Shown piece after piece: positions 15,526 through 24,738 of a stretch of DNA of 58,823 nt (positions within the stretch are counted from its first letter, which is position 1; every line of letters begins with the position of its first letter). This stretch comes from an uncultured Armatimonadota bacterium (GTDB taxonomy: Bacteria > Armatimonadota > Fimbriimonadia > Fimbriimonadales > Fimbriimonadaceae). The stretch spans positions 1 through 58,823 of the forward strand of contig CAIUHP010000092.1 in assembly GCA_903899015.1 (NCBI GenBank), given 5' to 3'. Made by a program: the position numbers and the translations under genes. Below the pieces are notes generated by a model. It searched no databases, was not told the origin of the DNA, and worked only from the letters and a program-made list of their open reading frames with translations.

Positions 15526-16763
15526 CCGAAGTGATCATGCCCAAGATGGGCGATGGAATGGAAGAAGGCACCCTGCTAGAGTGGCTGAAGAAAGACGGAG
15601 ACAAGGTTAAGACCGGCGAAGTCATCGGCACCATTCAAACGGATAAGGCAACTATTGACCTGGAAGCGCCTGGCACAGGAACTCTCACCGGTTTCTTAAT
15701 CAAGGGTGGAGACACCGTTCCGGTTGGCGTGCCTATTGCCGCGATTCTGAAGGATGGCGAAGCACTTCCTTCTGGTTGGGGAACTGGTAAGTCCGAACCG
15801 GCAGCGGCTAATCATGCCGTTGCACCTGCTGAGCCTGCTCCCGTCGTTGAAGCCGTTGCGGCAGTTGCTCCAGTCGTTGCTGCGCCAGTCGAAGTCGAAC
15901 GCATTAAGGCCAGCCCGCTTGCAAGGAAAATCGCAGCTGAAAAAGGAATTGACCTTGCTGCAATCGCAGGCTCGGGACCTGGTGGAAGAATCATCGAGAA
16001 AGATGTCCAAGGAGCTCAGCTACAAGCGACGCCGGTTCCAGCAATCGCCTCGACGCCAGTTTCAATCGTTGCTCCAGCCGCAGAAGATACAGTCGTTCAG
16101 CTGAATCGAATGCGACAGATTACGGGCAAGCGAACGCAAGAGAGCAAGCAGCAAGTTCCCCACTTCTATGTCACCGTCGAAGTGGACGTCGAGAAGATCC
16201 TTGGACTTCGAGCCATGTTCGAAGAAGAAGAGAGCGGAAAAGTAAGCATCAACGACTTTGTTGTGAAAGCTTGCACCTTGGCGCTTCGCGACATGCCGGA
16301 AGTAAATGCACTGTTCCAAGGAACGTCCGTGTTGCAGTACGGCGCAGTACACATCGGAATTGCGGTAGCGATTCAAGATGGACTTACCGTTCCGGTCATC
16401 AAGAACGCTCACACGCTCAGCCTCAGGCAGCTTTCCGTCAAGGCCAAAGAACTAGCGAAGAAGGCTAAGGACAATAAGCTAAGCATGGATGAACTCACAG
16501 GTTCAACCTTCTCCATTTCAAACATGGGAATGCTGGACGTGGATAACTTTATCGCGATTGTGAATCAGCCAAATAGTGCGATCCTCGCCATCGCTTCGGT
16601 TCGCAAGAAAGTTGTGGCGACTGACGACGATCAAGTCGAGATTCGAAGCCGGATGAACATCACTTGTTCGTTCGACCATCGAGTTGTGGATGGCGCGATT
16701 GGTGCTAAATTCATTAACACCGTCAAAGCCTACTTAGAGAATCCAACTCGGCTCATCTCTTAA
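15522..16763 (+). CDS. 2-oxoacid dehydrogenase E2 acyltransferase (413 aa)
   Basis: E2 subunits carry acyl groups on a lipoyl arm and pass them to CoA. The lipoyl domain has its Lys in IQTDKATIDLEAP near residue 43. An Ala/Pro/Val-rich linker follows, then the peripheral-subunit-binding domain SPLARKIAAEKGIDLAAIAGSGPGGRI (about 127-155), a second linker and the catalytic domain with SFDHRVVDGAIGAKF at the C-terminus (His about 387). No E1 or E3 gene is adjacent, so the complex type (pyruvate, 2-oxoglutarate or branched-chain) cannot be set by context. GGAGG lies about ten bases before the ATG. Confidence 0.85.
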   Translation: MTEVIMPKMGDGMEEGTLLEWLKKDGDKVKTGEVIGTIQTDKATIDLEAPGTGTLTGFLIKGGDTVPVGVPIAAILKDGEALPSGWGTGKSEPAAANHAVAPAEPAPVVEAVAAVAPVVAAPVEVERIKASPLARKIAAEKGIDLAAIAGSGPGGRIIEKDVQGAQLQATPVPAIASTPVSIVAPAAEDTVVQLNRMRQITGKRTQESKQQVPHFYVTVEVDVEKILGLRAMFEEEESGKVSINDFVVKACTLALRDMPEVNALFQGTSVLQYGAVHIGIAVAIQDGLTVPVIKNAHTLSLRQLSVKAKELAKKAKDNKLSMDELTGSTFSISNMGMLDVDNFIAIVNQPNSAILAIASVRKKVVATDDDQVEIRSRMNITCSFDHRVVDGAIGAKFINTVKAYLENPTRLIS

Positions 16764-16771
16764 GCCCATTA

Positions 16772-16810
16772 AAAGGGGCGATTCTTCAAAAGAATCGCCC
16801 CTTTATTACG
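16772..16810 (+). terminator. Intrinsic terminator after the E2 gene
   Basis: A perfect 15-base stem (AAAGGGGCGATTCTT, loop CAA, then its complement) is followed by TATTA. It lies nine bases after the E2 stop and may also serve the convergent gene at 16828. Confidence 0.85.
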
Positions 16811-16827
16811 TCTTCTGGCCTGAAGAT

Positions 16828-17328
16828 TTACATTCCGGATACGACTTTGCCGTCGATCTTAGTATTTTCCTTCAGAGTCTTGGAACTCTTGAGCTTCCAA
16901 TCGGCGCCGACTTTCACCCATGTGTCTTCGCTCACCTGGGAACTCTCGATGAGGTGCGGAGTTCCAGAAGGGTCAATAGGCGATGTCAGCTTATAACTAG
17001 AACTCACCCGAGCAACCGCCATCGATCCTTTCGTAGTGAGCGTATCGATATGCGTCGTTGAATTCATAAATTTGACGATGACCTTCATTTGCTTGCTCAT
17101 ATCGCTGAGCGCCTTTTCAACCGTTTGTTTTTCACCTTTTCCAGTGATAAAGAAACAATCTTTTGTGGCAACTTGCTTAAGCAACTTGGTCAAGCCGGTC
17201 ATTTCCTTCTTAACACTGAGTGAGTCCAACTTGTTGTAGATGCCCATCAGAGTGGATTTTGTTGAGCCTTGATAGGCAAAGGCAGATGTTGCGGCAACGC
17301 AGATTGCGAGAATTGAGAGCTTTTTCAT
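16828..17328 (-). CDS. Secreted NTF2-like (DUF4440-type) protein A (166 aa)
   Basis: A clear signal peptide (KKLSILAICVAATSAFAYQ) precedes a small alpha+beta domain. Pattern: KLLKQVATKDCFFITGKGEKQTVEKALSDMSKQMK, and the ending VSEDTWVKVGADWKLKSSKTL. The final D-TWVK-x-G-x-WKL motif is typical of SnoaL/DUF4440-like domains. Function unknown. Its neighbour at 17364 shares the plan; both read leftward and are separated by 35 bases. Confidence 0.6.
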   Translation of the reverse strand: MKKLSILAICVAATSAFAYQGSTKSTLMGIYNKLDSLSVKKEMTGLTKLLKQVATKDCFFITGKGEKQTVEKALSDMSKQMKVIVKFMNSTTHIDTLTTKGSMAVARVSSSYKLTSPIDPSGTPHLIESSQVSEDTWVKVGADWKLKSSKTLKENTKIDGKVVSGM

Positions 17329-17363
17329 AATTGAGATCCTAATGTTACGGAAACTTAAAATCG

Positions 17364-17840
17364 TTACTCAGCTGGTTGGAGTTGCATGTCGGCATTAACT
17401 TGGACTCTCTTTTGCAGCTTCCATTCCTTGCCTTGTTTCACCCAGGTATCCGTGTCTACACTTTGGTCTGATAAGGAATAACGGCGGGAGTCAATATTGA
17501 CCATTCCCTTAAATTCAGAGGCAATGATGACAACCTGCTGTTGCCCTTTCGCCTGGACCGATCGAACGGTCAAGGTTGATGAAATCACCCGGGTCGTGTT
17601 TTGCATGTCTTGGGTCAGACTCGTTCTAAACCCATCCAAGCTGTACTTCGTTTTATGGAATGAGGTGTAGCTGAATTTGGGCTGACAGTTGTTTTTGACC
17701 CATGCATCGATGCCGTTGCGGTCGCTCTTTAAGTAACTGGTATTGAATTGTTTGTACTTAGCAATCAGAACTTCTTTCGGTGAAGGAGTGTGGGTGACAA
17801 GCGAAACCGCCAGAATGGGCGCGAGCGCCAGACAGATCAT
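17364..17840 (-). CDS. Secreted NTF2-like (DUF4440-type) protein B (158 aa)
   Basis: Starts with a hydrophobic signal peptide (ICLALAPILAVSLVTHT). The domain has FSYTSFHKTKYSLDGFRTSL in the middle and DTDTWVKQGKEWKLQKRVQV near the end, mirroring the neighbour at 16828. Tandem paralogues; ligand unknown. Confidence 0.6.
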   Translation of the reverse strand: MICLALAPILAVSLVTHTPSPKEVLIAKYKQFNTSYLKSDRNGIDAWVKNNCQPKFSYTSFHKTKYSLDGFRTSLTQDMQNTTRVISSTLTVRSVQAKGQQQVVIIASEFKGMVNIDSRRYSLSDQSVDTDTWVKQGKEWKLQKRVQVNADMQLQPAE

Positions 17841-17973
17841 AACCTAGTGTGGCATGCCTGAATAGGCGGTGCCAAGATCAAAATATCAGCCTCCATCCGA
17901 ATGGAAACTCGAACCTATCAAACATTCCGCATCATTCCCACGCTTTGGGCGGTAACCGTGCCACCTGAAGCGC

Positions 17974-17979
17974 TAAAAT
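17974..17979 (+). promoter_or_regulatory. Candidate -10 box upstream of smc
   Basis: A GCTAAAAT sequence matches the box used by several other genes here (GCTANAAT) and lies about 70 bases before smc. No -35 is clear. Confidence 0.35.
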
Positions 17980-18048
17980 GGTAGGCCACGCTCAAACGCG
18001 ATGATGCGAAAAGTCCCCGACTTACCCATCGTCTGAACCGCCCTAGAA

Positions 18049-21000
18049 ATGCGACTAAAACGTGTCCGAATATTCGGATTTAAAACTTTTGCGGACCGCA
18101 CCGAGTTCAACCTCGATGGCGGAGTTATCGCGGTTGTTGGACCGAATGGTTGCGGAAAATCAAACCTGGTTGATGCGATTCTATGGGGCCTCGGTGAAGG
18201 CAACGCCCGGCACCTTCGTGCCCAAACGAGTCAAGACGTCATCTTTAGTGGCACGCCCCGTCGCAAAGCGGTCGGCTTCGCCGAAGTAAATCTCCTATTC
18301 GACAACGAAGACGGTTCTTTACCGATTGATACTCCCGAGGTCTCGATCAGTCGACGATTAACCCGCAATGGAGACACCGAGTATTCCATTAACCGCCAAT
18401 CCTGCCGCCTACGAGATATCTATGACCTTCTCGCCGACTCAGGATTGGGACGCGCAGGATATGCAATCGTCGGCCAGAAAGAGATTGACTCAGCACTTTC
18501 AGCGTCCGCCGAGGATCGACGAGGCTGGATTGATGAGGCAGCCGGAGTACAGCGTTACCGAGTTCGTAAAGTCGAGAGCCAAAGGCGCTTGTCTCAAGCT
18601 CTTGAGCACCTTGCTCGGGTCAACGACATTCTCAATGAACTCGAATCGCAACGCGAGCCTCTCAAAGAGGAAGCAGAAGTTGCAATCCGATACAAGACAC
18701 TTCTTGAGTCGCTTAGAGACGTCGAGATTGGTCTATTGGTCGTAGAGGTAGTCAAAGCAGTTCGGGAAGTCGCTCAACTAGAAAAGAACCTCGAAGAATC
18801 CGCCCGCCTCATGCGCGACGAATTGGCTCGGGCGGAAGTCCTTGATTCTCAGGCCAAGCAAACCGCCTCAAAAATCTCCGACCTTGAACTAGAGATGGAC
18901 GCCGTACGAGCGATCCAGCAAAATGCGTTGACCAGTTTGGAGCGAGCAAGCGCGAACCTCAAATTGCTCGAACAGAGGCTCGCGAGCTTAGACGAACAGG
19001 AGAAATCGCTCGATACTGACGGTCAAGAGAGTCTGGGCAGATTGTCTGACACGGAATCGGAAGTGGCGGCTCTCGTCATTGAGGAAGCTACTGAGCGTCA
19101 GGCCCTTGACGACCTCCGAACGGAGTTATCAGGAGTCGGAGTTGAAGCGGCAGCCCTCAAAAAGGCACTCGTTCAGATCGAACAGGAGTTGAACCAAGCC
19201 CGGTACAAACACTCCCAATGGCTCAAATCTGAAGCGGAGCAAGCTCACCGAACAGAGAGAAAGACTCAAATCAACCGGGAGCTTAAAGGTATCGACGATT
19301 CACTCCCTGAACTCCTTGCCGGTTTAGCGGCTGCTCAGGCAAACTTTGACGATTCTTCTGCAACCGCTCAATCTCAAACGGCGGTCATCAAAGAGCTCGA
19401 CGCCAAAATTATCGAGATCCGCAAAGCTGAGGAAGCCGACAGTCAGGCCGTCCGAAGATCCATGGCCGAGAAAGCAGCTCTTGAAGGCCGAAAGCGTGGT
19501 ATTGAGGCGACGATTGACGCTCATGAGGGCCTCAATCAAGGTGCTCGTGCGGTTCTTGAAGCCGCGGACCGAGGAATTCTCAAGGCGGACTATGTCGCGG
19601 TCGGCTCCGCAATTGAAGTTGAAAAAGACCTTGCGCTTGCCATTGAAACCGCACTCGGTGGCTCCTCAAACGATCTCATCGTGGATGACCAGCAAGACGC
19701 AAAAGTGGCGATCGAATGGCTCAAACAGCATCGAGCGGGACGAGCGACGTTCCAACCCATCCCCTTGATGCGTCCTTCCGAAGCGACACCCGAGATGCGA
19801 CGGTTGATTGGACAGGCCGGTGTAGTTGGTCGAGCAAGTGATCTTGTGCAATGCCGCGCAAAGCATCGCCCGGTTATCGACAGCCTTCTTGGCAGAGTCG
19901 TCATTGTCGAGGACATTGACGTTGCGCTTCAATTTGCGAAGTCTGGCGGTTGGGGACGCATGGTCACCCTCGACGGCGAAGTCGTTCACAGTAGTGGTGC
20001 GGTAACGGGCGGACAACAATCAAAGCAAGGATACGGACTCGTCCAGCGCAAATCGGACCTTACTACAATTAGCCAAGAAATCCAGCGGCTCGAAAAGATC
20101 GTCAACGAGTACGACAAACGAGCGGCCGCTCGTGCTCGGGCAACTCAGGAGGCTGAAGCAAACGCAGCTGCCGAACGCAAGAAATTCGCAGCCGAACAGT
20201 CGGATCTTGCCGAGGCCCGAAACTATCTGCAATCTCTTTCGGATGAGGTCAAGAGCACCCAAAAATCGAGAGATCGACTGGCTCATGAGCTTGAGCAAAT
20301 GGAGAAGGCGGGTTTGAAGCAGGGTGAGAATGTCGACATTCCCTCTATCGAAACAAGGCGTGATGAAGCATTGAGAGCCTTGGCGAGTAAGTCGGCAGAT
20401 GCTGAGCTCGCAGTCACTCGGCTTCGGGAAGCTGAACAACGAGTGGCTCAGGCGCAGTCCCGACTCTATACCGGTAAAAATCGACTTCAGAGGTTTAAAG
20501 AAAACGAGCAACAAAGATTGCACCGACTCCAAAACCTTGCTCCCGAACGCGAAAAAATCCAAAAGGAAATCATTCAAGTTCAAGAGCGATTTGTAGAGGC
20601 CGAGAAATCAAAGGGGGATGCTGAAAAGACCCTTGAGAAGCATCAAGTTACGAAGAGAGCGCTCCTTGAACAGAGCCTTCAACAAAGTGAAGAGGCCAAG
20701 GCGGCTCGAACGAATGCTTCCGCGGTAAGTGACGCCGCTCACCAGGCCGAGCTCAACCGAGCCCGTGCCGAGTCTCGACGGGCTAATGCGTTGCAAAGAC
20801 TATTTGAAGAATACGGAATGACCGAAGAGGACGCATTTGAGCAAGAAGGAACGCATGAGGTTCCCAAAGACGCCTCAGTGGTCGTCAACCGCTTGCGCCG
20901 AGAAATGAGGGCCATGGGGGATGTCAACCTCGGAGCCATTGAGGCTTACCAACGACTCACAGTTCGAGTCGATGAGTTAGGGGGGCAACGTGACGATATT

Positions 21001-21552
21001 CTGTCCGGCATCGAACAAGTTGAAGCCAGCATCTCCGAGCTCGACAAACTTACCCGAGACAAATTCTTAACGACGTTTGAAGCTGTCCAATTAGCCTTCA
21101 CAGAGATGTTTGGTCGCTTGTTTGGTGGTGGCGAAGGAAAGATCTCGCTCTCAGATCCGGAACGAGTTTTAGAAAGTGGAATCAATCTTGATATCACCCT
21201 TCCAGGCAAAAAGCGTCAGCCATTGGCACTCCTAAGTGGTGGCGAGAGAGCTCTCTGCGCATCCGCATTCTTGTTCGCACTGTTGCGTGTCAAACCTTCC
21301 CCGCTCGTCGTACTCGACGAGGTTGACGCACCAATGGACGGAAGCAACGTGGAAAGGTTCGCCAAGATGCTCCACGAGTTCACTGACAACTCTCAGTTCA
21401 TCGTGATCACTCACAACCCCACAACGATTCAGACCGCACCTGTGTGGTTGGGTGTCAGCATGCAAGAGCCTGGTATCTCTATGCTTCTCCCCACCCGCAT
21501 CGCCGGCAAAGTTCCCGAGCGCGACCTACCAGTCGTCGCCGACGCCCACTAG
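18049..21552 (+). CDS. smc: Chromosome segregation ATPase SMC (1167 aa)
   Basis: SMC dimers fold and segregate the chromosome. Walker A VVGPNGCGKSNLVDA (about residues 29-43) and the arginine-containing GTPRRKAVGFAEVNLLFDNEDG lie near the N-terminus. Long coiled coils follow, with a hinge near 500-640 (KADYVAVGSAIEVEKDLALAIETALGG, RAGRATFQPIPLM). The C-terminus holds LLSGGERALCASAFLFALLR (signature, about 1061) and PLVVLDEVDAPMDGSNVERF (Walker B/D-loop, about 1084). Length is usual. ScpA and ScpB are not adjacent. Confidence 0.95.
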   Translation: MRLKRVRIFGFKTFADRTEFNLDGGVIAVVGPNGCGKSNLVDAILWGLGEGNARHLRAQTSQDVIFSGTPRRKAVGFAEVNLLFDNEDGSLPIDTPEVSISRRLTRNGDTEYSINRQSCRLRDIYDLLADSGLGRAGYAIVGQKEIDSALSASAEDRRGWIDEAAGVQRYRVRKVESQRRLSQALEHLARVNDILNELESQREPLKEEAEVAIRYKTLLESLRDVEIGLLVVEVVKAVREVAQLEKNLEESARLMRDELARAEVLDSQAKQTASKISDLELEMDAVRAIQQNALTSLERASANLKLLEQRLASLDEQEKSLDTDGQESLGRLSDTESEVAALVIEEATERQALDDLRTELSGVGVEAAALKKALVQIEQELNQARYKHSQWLKSEAEQAHRTERKTQINRELKGIDDSLPELLAGLAAAQANFDDSSATAQSQTAVIKELDAKIIEIRKAEEADSQAVRRSMAEKAALEGRKRGIEATIDAHEGLNQGARAVLEAADRGILKADYVAVGSAIEVEKDLALAIETALGGSSNDLIVDDQQDAKVAIEWLKQHRAGRATFQPIPLMRPSEATPEMRRLIGQAGVVGRASDLVQCRAKHRPVIDSLLGRVVIVEDIDVALQFAKSGGWGRMVTLDGEVVHSSGAVTGGQQSKQGYGLVQRKSDLTTISQEIQRLEKIVNEYDKRAAARARATQEAEANAAAERKKFAAEQSDLAEARNYLQSLSDEVKSTQKSRDRLAHELEQMEKAGLKQGENVDIPSIETRRDEALRALASKSADAELAVTRLREAEQRVAQAQSRLYTGKNRLQRFKENEQQRLHRLQNLAPEREKIQKEIIQVQERFVEAEKSKGDAEKTLEKHQVTKRALLEQSLQQSEEAKAARTNASAVSDAAHQAELNRARAESRRANALQRLFEEYGMTEEDAFEQEGTHEVPKDASVVVNRLRREMRAMGDVNLGAIEAYQRLTVRVDELGGQRDDILSGIEQVEASISELDKLTRDKFLTTFEAVQLAFTEMFGRLFGGGEGKISLSDPERVLESGINLDITLPGKKRQPLALLSGGERALCASAFLFALLRVKPSPLVVLDEVDAPMDGSNVERFAKMLHEFTDNSQFIVITHNPTTIQTAPVWLGVSMQEPGISMLLPTRIAGKVPERDLPVVADAH

Positions 21553-21627
21553 GTTGCTGGCAATTCATTACGCGCCAAACCTGACGTCATCAGAAAGTGA
21601 GGTTTCCAGCAGGAAAGATGGACGTCG

Positions 21628-22308
21628 TTGTCGAAAATATCGACTGTGCTAGTCAAATCCTTTCTCATCCCTGACGCTCTCAAGGGATATGTTGCCGACA
21701 ATTGGGTCCATGAGCCCGAACTATTGAAGAGGCTCCGAGAAGAGACCAGCCTCATGACCAATTCCGGAATGCAGATTGGTCCAGATCAGGGTGTCATGAT
21801 GGGAATGCTCACCAAACTAATTGGCGCTAAAAATTGCGTCGAAGTCGGAGTATTCACTGGCTATAGTTCTCTTTCAGTCGCTTTAGCTCTTCCTGAGGAT
21901 GGGACGATCATTGCTTGCGACGTGAGCGAAGAATACACTTCAATGGCTCGACGTTATTGGGCCGAAGCCGGTGTTGCAAACAAAATCGACCTTCGAATTG
22001 CGCCGGCGACCGATACACTGGATGATTTGATCTCCCAAGGTTTAGCCGGAACGTTCGATCTTGCATTTATTGACGCCGATAAGCCGAATTATCGCAATTA
22101 CTACGACCGAGTTCTGGTGCTGCTTCGATCAAATGGTCTACTGCTCATCGATAACGTACTTTGGAGCGGCAAGGTCGCTGACGCTTCCGCAACTGATGCC
22201 GAAACACTCGCACTCCAAGATCTCAATCGCGCAATCCATGGTGACCACCGCGTGGAAGCTTGCCTCATTCCCATCGGAGACGGAGTGACGATGGTTCGAA
22301 AGAAGTGA
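21628..22308 (+). CDS. Class I SAM-dependent O-methyltransferase (226 aa)
   Basis: CCoAOMT/COMT-like family. Motif I is NCVEVGVFTGYSSLSVALALP, followed by IIACDVSEEYTSMARRYWAEAG (acidic loop) and DLAFIDADKPNYRNYYDRVLVLL with the metal-binding Asp; LLLIDNVLWSGKV completes the core. Such enzymes methylate catechol-type hydroxyl groups, needing Mg2+. Starts at TTG 21628 with AGGAAAG about ten bases upstream; GTG at 21646 is an alternative. Substrate unknown. Confidence 0.85.
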   Translation: MSKISTVLVKSFLIPDALKGYVADNWVHEPELLKRLREETSLMTNSGMQIGPDQGVMMGMLTKLIGAKNCVEVGVFTGYSSLSVALALPEDGTIIACDVSEEYTSMARRYWAEAGVANKIDLRIAPATDTLDDLISQGLAGTFDLAFIDADKPNYRNYYDRVLVLLRSNGLLLIDNVLWSGKVADASATDAETLALQDLNRAIHGDHRVEACLIPIGDGVTMVRKK

Positions 22309-22312
22309 TCGG

Positions 22313-23566
22313 TTAGGGATTGATCTCGAGACGGTCGGAAAATGCGGACTTCCAACGCGTTGACACCTCGATTTTTCCCTTGCCCTTAAAACCTTCACTG
22401 TAAAGTTCGTAGCCGTCAGAAGTTCTTCGGTAGATGAAATCACGCCCGGTGAGCGGATCAACCGAAGCTTCCCTTCCTACAACTTCAAGAAGAGTCTCAG
22501 GATATCGGTCAAATTCCCATCGAAATGCCGCGATTCGCAAATGGAGGGCCATTAACCGAATCTGAGTTCGGTTAATGGCAAACATCGTGCCGATGTCTTG
22601 AGTCGGATCATCGGACACCATCGGGACAATGAGTTTGGCAAAAGCACGCGCTTGAAAGGATGCATTGGGATAGGCAAGATTGAAATCGGGAGGTGAGATG
22701 GGTACGAGATTGACTCCCCATTCTGATTCTGGACGAGCTAAGAGATCAACGAGAGATTGGTCTTGCCCCGAGATGATGGAGGCAGCATAGTCTCTGATAA
22801 CGGCCTTGTCGTCGATTGAAAGCTGTCTTAGCAGCTTCGATAATTCTGAATCCGACCGAGTCAGGGGCTCCCTTAGGTTGAGGATGTCGTCCAATCCCGC
22901 CATCGTCATTTGATGCTCACCTTCATACCCTTCAATAATCTTCTTGGGAGAATCAAGTAGTTGGCTGACTCCATCGGTCAGTTTTTCGCAATCCACCTGG
23001 CTCAAACTCGGTATGACGGTCATCAAATGACTGATGACGACTTTGGTCATCGCTGCCCGCACGAAATAAAGTAGCCGGATATCATAGGGCTGCTTCTCAC
23101 AAAATAGCAGGGCTTGCGCGATCTCCGACGCTCCCTCGCGTTCATCTCCATGCGCAAACGCCGCGTAGGAACTGGACTCAAACATCACAGGAACGCCACG
23201 AAAGAAGGCCAACTCCGGGAAAAGAGTTGAAGGCAAAATTGTTTTATTGGGATATGCAACCGGCTTATTAAGACCGAATCGAATCATCTTCAAAACGGGT
23301 TTGAATCTTTTGGCAGAGAGTTCTTCGCCCGACAGGAAATCTTCCGTCTTCTGTAGCCAAGCGGGTAGTCCTTGTGGGTGTTCTTGTCGATCGGGAGATC
23401 GAGAGTAACGATGAAAGTCGCCCGCGTCAATCGTACGCGCCAAGATGGCGGCTTGGACGAATTCTTCGTAGCCATTCATGCCCGTCCAATTCGTGATGAC
23501 TCTGTCGAGGGCAGTTTGAGAACCGGTCTGCATGGCCACAAGAACGACGGCAAGTAGAACTATCAG
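22313..23566 (-). CDS. Membrane-anchored protein, tandem paralogue 3 (417 aa)
   Basis: The third of three homologous genes. A longer open frame extends to 23749 across the previous gene, but alignment with paralogue 2 puts the start at a CTG at 23566 whose last bases overlap that gene's TGA (CTGA). AGGAGG lies three bases before it. The protein starts with one hydrophobic segment (LIVLLAVVLVAMQTG), then NWTGMNGYEEFVQAA. Its C-terminus carries RTQIRLMALHLRIAAFRWEFDRYP, DPLTGRDFIY and GYELYSEG. A GTG (23539) or ATG (23533) start would remove part of the anchor. Function unknown. Confidence 0.6.
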   Translation of the reverse strand: MIVLLAVVLVAMQTGSQTALDRVITNWTGMNGYEEFVQAAILARTIDAGDFHRYSRSPDRQEHPQGLPAWLQKTEDFLSGEELSAKRFKPVLKMIRFGLNKPVAYPNKTILPSTLFPELAFFRGVPVMFESSSYAAFAHGDEREGASEIAQALLFCEKQPYDIRLLYFVRAAMTKVVISHLMTVIPSLSQVDCEKLTDGVSQLLDSPKKIIEGYEGEHQMTMAGLDDILNLREPLTRSDSELSKLLRQLSIDDKAVIRDYAASIISGQDQSLVDLLARPESEWGVNLVPISPPDFNLAYPNASFQARAFAKLIVPMVSDDPTQDIGTMFAINRTQIRLMALHLRIAAFRWEFDRYPETLLEVVGREASVDPLTGRDFIYRRTSDGYELYSEGFKGKGKIEVSTRWKSAFSDRLEINP

Positions 23567-24738
23567 CCGCCTCCTACAGAAGCACTGTAAGGTGCTAAGG
23601 GATCTTCGTTCTCGCTCCCCGTAACGACAATTCGGTATGCCAATCCTTTCTTTTGATCGAGTCGAAACAGTTTTTTTGTTCGAGGATCTATCAGTTCGAA
23701 CGGAGCAGCTACTTCTTTGAGCATCGTTGGCAGATGACCACGGTGCCACCGAAAGTCTTGAACTCTCGCATATAGATTGAGAAGCCGAATTTGTCCTCTC
23801 GACTTGAGTCCCGAATCCAATTCAGCTTGGGTCGGTACCACCCACTGGAGGATCGATTCAGCAAGCACACTTAGACTTGCAGACGAGGTTGATCCTATAG
23901 GCTCACTCGACCTGCTCACGTCGGAATTCCATGCGACCTCTTCTTGTCGAAATCTCTTGATGAGAGGTTCAAAAGTAGACTTGAGATGGTCACCAACCAT
24001 GATCTTCAAGGTCTGTAAATCTGATGCACTCAAAGCACCTATTTTTCTTGCCAAATTCGATCGCTCAGGAGAATTTGGATAACCTGCACTGGTTCCGGCA
24101 AGGATTTGGTCACACGTGGTGCGGCCAGCAGCATAATCTGCTTCTAGAGTATTCAGGATAGGGTTCTTCTCGTTTAAAATTGCGCCTGTTCGCTTTTCAA
24201 TTCTCTCACAGTCCTCAACCGACCATCGGTCACGTTGTGCAACAAATGCAGTCAGCGCGGTGGAGAAAAGGTTGCTCCCCGCCTGCAATCCTCGAAGGTT
24301 TTGCTTATGAACGTTGTTACAGAAGGTCATGAGCTCCAACATTTGATTGGTGCCCTTGAGCCAGTCACCTCGGGAATAAGCAATATATGCGGCGTCGCAC
24401 GCGAGATGGGTTAGGTCTAGGAATTGGGAATCTTCAAGCCCAAGGTATCGGGTACCTCTTGTGGACACTTTGGTATTTCCCTGAGCCATAAGCTTGAGCC
24501 ACATACCGAATTTTTCGACCTCAGATTTCTTTCTTGCTAAGGGAGTAGCGAACGCATTCGTGTCTGTAACTGGATTGCTTGAATCCCAGACTCGATACAT
24601 TGAAAACTCAGGAACAGAAATTCCATCAGCAGCCCTAAGATAATCCACGTAGCCGTTTGTATTTGGTTCTTTTGGCAGAATCCGGTTAGCGAGTCCTCCC
24701 GATTGGAGAGTCATCAGGATGATCAACGATGCGATCAA
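23563..24738 (-). CDS. Membrane-anchored protein, tandem paralogue 2 (391 aa)
   Basis: The middle copy. Starts at a TTG whose overlap with the preceding stop reads TTGA. One N-terminal hydrophobic segment (IASLIILMTLQSGGLANRI) and NGYVDYLRAADG follow. The C-terminus shares the family block RGQIRLLNLYARVQDFRWHRGHLP, then DPRTKKLFRLDQKKGLAYRI. Its overlap with the next gene suggests co-expression. Function unknown. Confidence 0.6.
   Translation of the reverse strand: MIASLIILMTLQSGGLANRILPKEPNTNGYVDYLRAADGISVPEFSMYRVWDSSNPVTDTNAFATPLARKKSEVEKFGMWLKLMAQGNTKVSTRGTRYLGLEDSQFLDLTHLACDAAYIAYSRGDWLKGTNQMLELMTFCNNVHKQNLRGLQAGSNLFSTALTAFVAQRDRWSVEDCERIEKRTGAILNEKNPILNTLEADYAAGRTTCDQILAGTSAGYPNSPERSNLARKIGALSASDLQTLKIMVGDHLKSTFEPLIKRFRQEEVAWNSDVSRSSEPIGSTSSASLSVLAESILQWVVPTQAELDSGLKSRGQIRLLNLYARVQDFRWHRGHLPTMLKEVAAPFELIDPRTKKLFRLDQKKGLAYRIVVTGSENEDPLAPYSASVGGG

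Noticed and set aside
22313-23749. 478-aa version of paralogue 3
   Set aside because: The first 61 residues are Arg/Ser-rich, overlap the previous gene and have no counterpart in the paralogues; a later start is preferred.
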